Source of the DNA: Oscillospiraceae bacterium
Lineage (GTDB): Bacteria > Bacillota_A > Clostridia > Oscillospirales > Oscillospiraceae
Reading direction: 5' to 3'
DNA length: 7,277 bases
Assembly: GCA_017396725.1 (NCBI GenBank)
Contig: JAFQLA010000201.1
Span: forward strand, 1 to 7,277
The position numbers were made by a program, and so were the translations under genes. This document shows, piece by piece, positions 5,597 to 7,277 of the stretch (its first letter is position 1; every line of letters starts with the position of its first letter). The notes below the pieces were generated by a model. That model did not search any database and was not told the DNA's origin. It saw only the letters and a program-made list of their open reading frames with translations.

Positions 5597-5773
5597 TTAT
5601 GTTCAATAGTGGGCTTATATCCCCTTTTAATCACTAAAGCAAGTATAGCACTTTCGACAAGGACACGCAAGATGAGGAGGGAAGAATTTAACAACCTCGC
5701 CGAGTGTGTCGAAACTATGAGAGTATATTAAGCCGGTTGGCTTTCAGTTCGGAAAAGAAAGGTAGAGTGAGTG
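5597..5773 (+). promoter_or_regulatory. Structured 5' leader of rpoB with competing pairings
   Basis: About 175 untranslated bases precede rpoB. GGCTTATAT (5612-5620) can pair with ATATTAAGCC (5725-5734) with one bulged T, closing nearly the whole leader. Inside, TTTCGACA (5652-5659) pairs exactly with TGTCGAAA (5707-5714) and encloses GAGG/CCTC (5674-5677/5695-5698). AAGCC (5730-5734) can instead form a local hairpin with GGCTT (5739-5743) around GGTT, just before the ribosome binding site at about 5757-5765. The two states exclude each other. I see no T-run terminator in the leader. No RNA family is recognised; autogenous ribosomal-protein or RNA-polymerase control is only a possibility. 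Confidence 0.5.
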
Positions 5774-7277
5774 ATGAAGGACAAGTACTACGGCAAAACC
5801 CTTCGCAAAAACTTCGCGCGTCACGAAGAGATCATGGCTATGCCCAATCTCCTCGAGATCCAGAAGCGGTCCTACCGCGAGTTCCTGGAGACCGGTCTGC
5901 ATGAGGTGTTCGCTGATGTAGCGACCATCACCGACTATGCAGGCAACCTGGAACTTTCGTTCATCGACTATAAGATGGACGAGGAACCCAAGTACAATGT
6001 GGAAGAGTGCAAGGCACGCGACGCAACGTACGCTGCTCCTCTGAAGGTGAGCGTTCGCCTTCGCAACAAGGAGACCGAAGAGATCAAGGAACAGGAAATC
6101 TTCATGGGCGATTTCCCCCTCATGACCGAATCCGGTACCTTTGTTATCAACGGTGCTGAGCGTGTTGTCGTTTCCCAGATCGTCCGTTCTCCCGGCATCT
6201 ATTACGGCAAGGAGATCGACCTCAAGACCGACCTGCCTCTCCTGACCTCCACCGTGATCCCTTATCGCGGCGCCTGGCTGGAATATGAGACCGACACTTC
6301 CGAAGTATTCTCCGTTCGTATCGATAAGAACCGTAAGCTGCCCGTGACCTGCCTGCTGCGCGCACTGGGCCTCAAGACCGATGCTGAGATCCTTGAACGC
6401 TTCGGCGATGACCCCCGCATGGTGGCCACCATCGAACGCGATCCCTGCAAGACTTATGAAGAAGCTCTGCTGGAGATCTATCGCAAGCTGCGTCCCGGCG
6501 AACCTCCCACGGTAGAAGCCGGCGAGACCCTGATCAACAACCTCTTCTTTGATCCCCGCCGTTACGATCTTTCCATCGTAGGCCGCTATAAGTTCAACAA
6601 GAAGCTGGCTTTGTGGGCACGCCTGGGCGGCCAGAAGCTGCTCTACCCCGTGTCCGATCCCGCTACCGGCGAGATCCTCTTCGACGAAGGCCATGTCCTG
6701 ACCCGCGACGAAGCACGCGAACTGGATGCCATCGGCGTCAACGAAGTGACCATTTCCGTGGACGGCGCACCCATGAAGGTGTTCTCCAACCACATGTGCG
6801 ATATGGACCGCTTTGTGGACTTCGATCCCCGCGAAGTGTGCGGCATCAAGGAACGCGTACGCTATGAAGTGCTGCAGGAGCTGCTGAGCCAGTACTCCGG
6901 CGAAGAACTCATCGAGCAGATCAAGGCTCATGTGGACGATCTCGTTCCCAAGCACATCATCATCGATGATATCCTCGCTTCCATCAACTATATGAATGCT
7001 CTCGCCGCCGGTTTCGTTACCCGCGACGATATCGACCATCTGGGCAACCGCCGTCTGCGCTGCGTAGGCGAGCTGCTGCAGAACCAGTTCCGCATCGGCT
7101 TTAGCCGCATGGAACGCGTTATCCGTGAGCGCATGACCATTCAGGATCTGGACATTGTGACGCCTCAGAGCCTCATCAATATCCGCCCTGTAACGGCTGC
7201 CATCAAGGAATTCTTCGGTTCCAGCCCTCTGAGCCAGTTCATGGACCAGACCAACCCCCTGGCTGAACTGACCCACA
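5774..7277 (+). CDS. rpoB: RNA polymerase beta subunit RpoB (3' partial)
   Basis: The first 501 residues of the beta subunit, part of the catalytic core of RNA polymerase, are present; the full protein is usually about 1,200 residues. Diagnostic segments include [20 protein letters not shown] (14-33), the [17 protein letters not shown] motif (119-135) with RSPGIYY (138-144), and the start of rifampicin-resistance cluster [21 protein letters not shown] (482-501). The equivalents of E. coli Ser512, Gln513, Asp516 and His526 are the usual sensitive-type residues. Pro485 replaces the usual Gln510. The window ends at the His526 equivalent. The start is the ATG at 5774, with AAAGGTAG about 8 bases upstream; an adjacent GTG at 5771 is possible. 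Codon use is typical of a highly expressed gene. The genes that usually precede rpoB (rplK, rplA, rplJ, rplL) are not here. Confidence 0.98.
   Translation, partial: MKDKYYGKTLRKNFARHEEIMAMPNLLEIQKRSYREFLETGLHEVFADVATITDYAGNLELSFIDYKMDEEPKYNVEECKARDATYAAPLKVSVRLRNKETEEIKEQEIFMGDFPLMTESGTFVINGAERVVVSQIVRSPGIYYGKEIDLKTDLPLLTSTVIPYRGAWLEYETDTSEVFSVRIDKNRKLPVTCLLRALGLKTDAEILERFGDDPRMVATIERDPCKTYEEALLEIYRKLRPGEPPTVEAGETLINNLFFDPRRYDLSIVGRYKFNKKLALWARLGGQKLLYPVSDPATGEILFDEGHVLTRDEARELDAIGVNEVTISVDGAPMKVFSNHMCDMDRFVDFDPREVCGIKERVRYEVLQELLSQYSGEELIEQIKAHVDDLVPKHIIIDDILASINYMNALAAGFVTRDDIDHLGNRRLRCVGELLQNQFRIGFSRMERVIRERMTIQDLDIVTPQSLINIRPVTAAIKEFFGSSPLSQFMDQTNPLAELTH

Noticed and set aside
5704..5904. 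66-codon + strand frame overlapping the start of rpoB
   Set aside because: It begins in the structured leader, has no ribosome binding site, and runs out of frame through the conserved rpoB coding sequence.
5744..7276. 510-codon reverse-strand frame opposite rpoB
   Set aside because: It is the mirror of a highly biased rpoB codon pattern. RpoB motifs on the + strand are unambiguous and the reverse product matches nothing I know.
1..7277. CRISPR array, tRNA, insertion sequence or prophage elements
   Set aside because: No regularly spaced repeats, cloverleaf, transposase motifs or terminal inverted repeats were seen.
6482..7277. Rifampicin-resistance substitution in rpoB
   Set aside because: The visible cluster I positions (Ser, Gln, Asp and His equivalents of 512, 513, 516 and 526) are sensitive-type. 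Pro at the 510 equivalent is not enough to call resistance, and the sequence stops before position 531.

Overview
The window reads as Bacillota, class Clostridia, most likely a G+C-rich relative of the Oscillospirales. The basis is the clostridial character of the RpoB N-terminus, purine-rich GGAGG-type ribosome binding sites, intrinsic terminators with T-runs, G/C-favoured third codon positions and a glmS-type ribozyme. The lineage is inferred from family resemblance, not from a search. All genes are on the + strand.

Layout: (1) bases 1-2369 hold one apparent operon: the end of an unrecognised gene, the 23S rRNA m5U methyltransferase rlmD, and a CvpA-family membrane protein, closed by a strong intrinsic terminator. 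(2) Bases 2418-3539 hold an extended -10 promoter, a long structured leader whose core is a glmS ribozyme, then nagB (glucosamine-6-phosphate deaminase) and a terminator-like hairpin with a weak T-run. (3) Bases 3570-5165 encode a somewhat shortened enzyme I of the phosphotransferase system (ptsI). (4) Bases 5217-5523 are a self-contained unit with its own promoter, a 64-residue single-pass membrane protein and a strong terminator. (5) From 5536 comes the rpoB control region: a 19-bp palindrome, a near-consensus sigma-A promoter, and a leader of about 175 nt with competing pairings. rpoB itself runs off the right edge inside rifampicin-resistance cluster I.

The main result is the glmS ribozyme at about 2491-2634. 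This RNA is cleaved when glucosamine-6-phosphate (GlcN6P) is plentiful and normally precedes glmS, the gene that makes GlcN6P. Here the next gene is nagB, usually regarded as the enzyme that consumes GlcN6P. If the ribozyme works in the usual way, the logic is reversed unless NagB runs in the synthetic direction (fructose-6-phosphate + ammonia to GlcN6P). That would make this a feedback-controlled alternative to GlmS. The highly-expressed-type codon use of nagB fits an important housekeeping role. This is an inference; its strongest test is whether the genome has a glmS gene.

Also notable are the separation of rpoB from the ribosomal protein genes that usually precede it, its structured leader, and the small, apparently well-expressed membrane protein just upstream.
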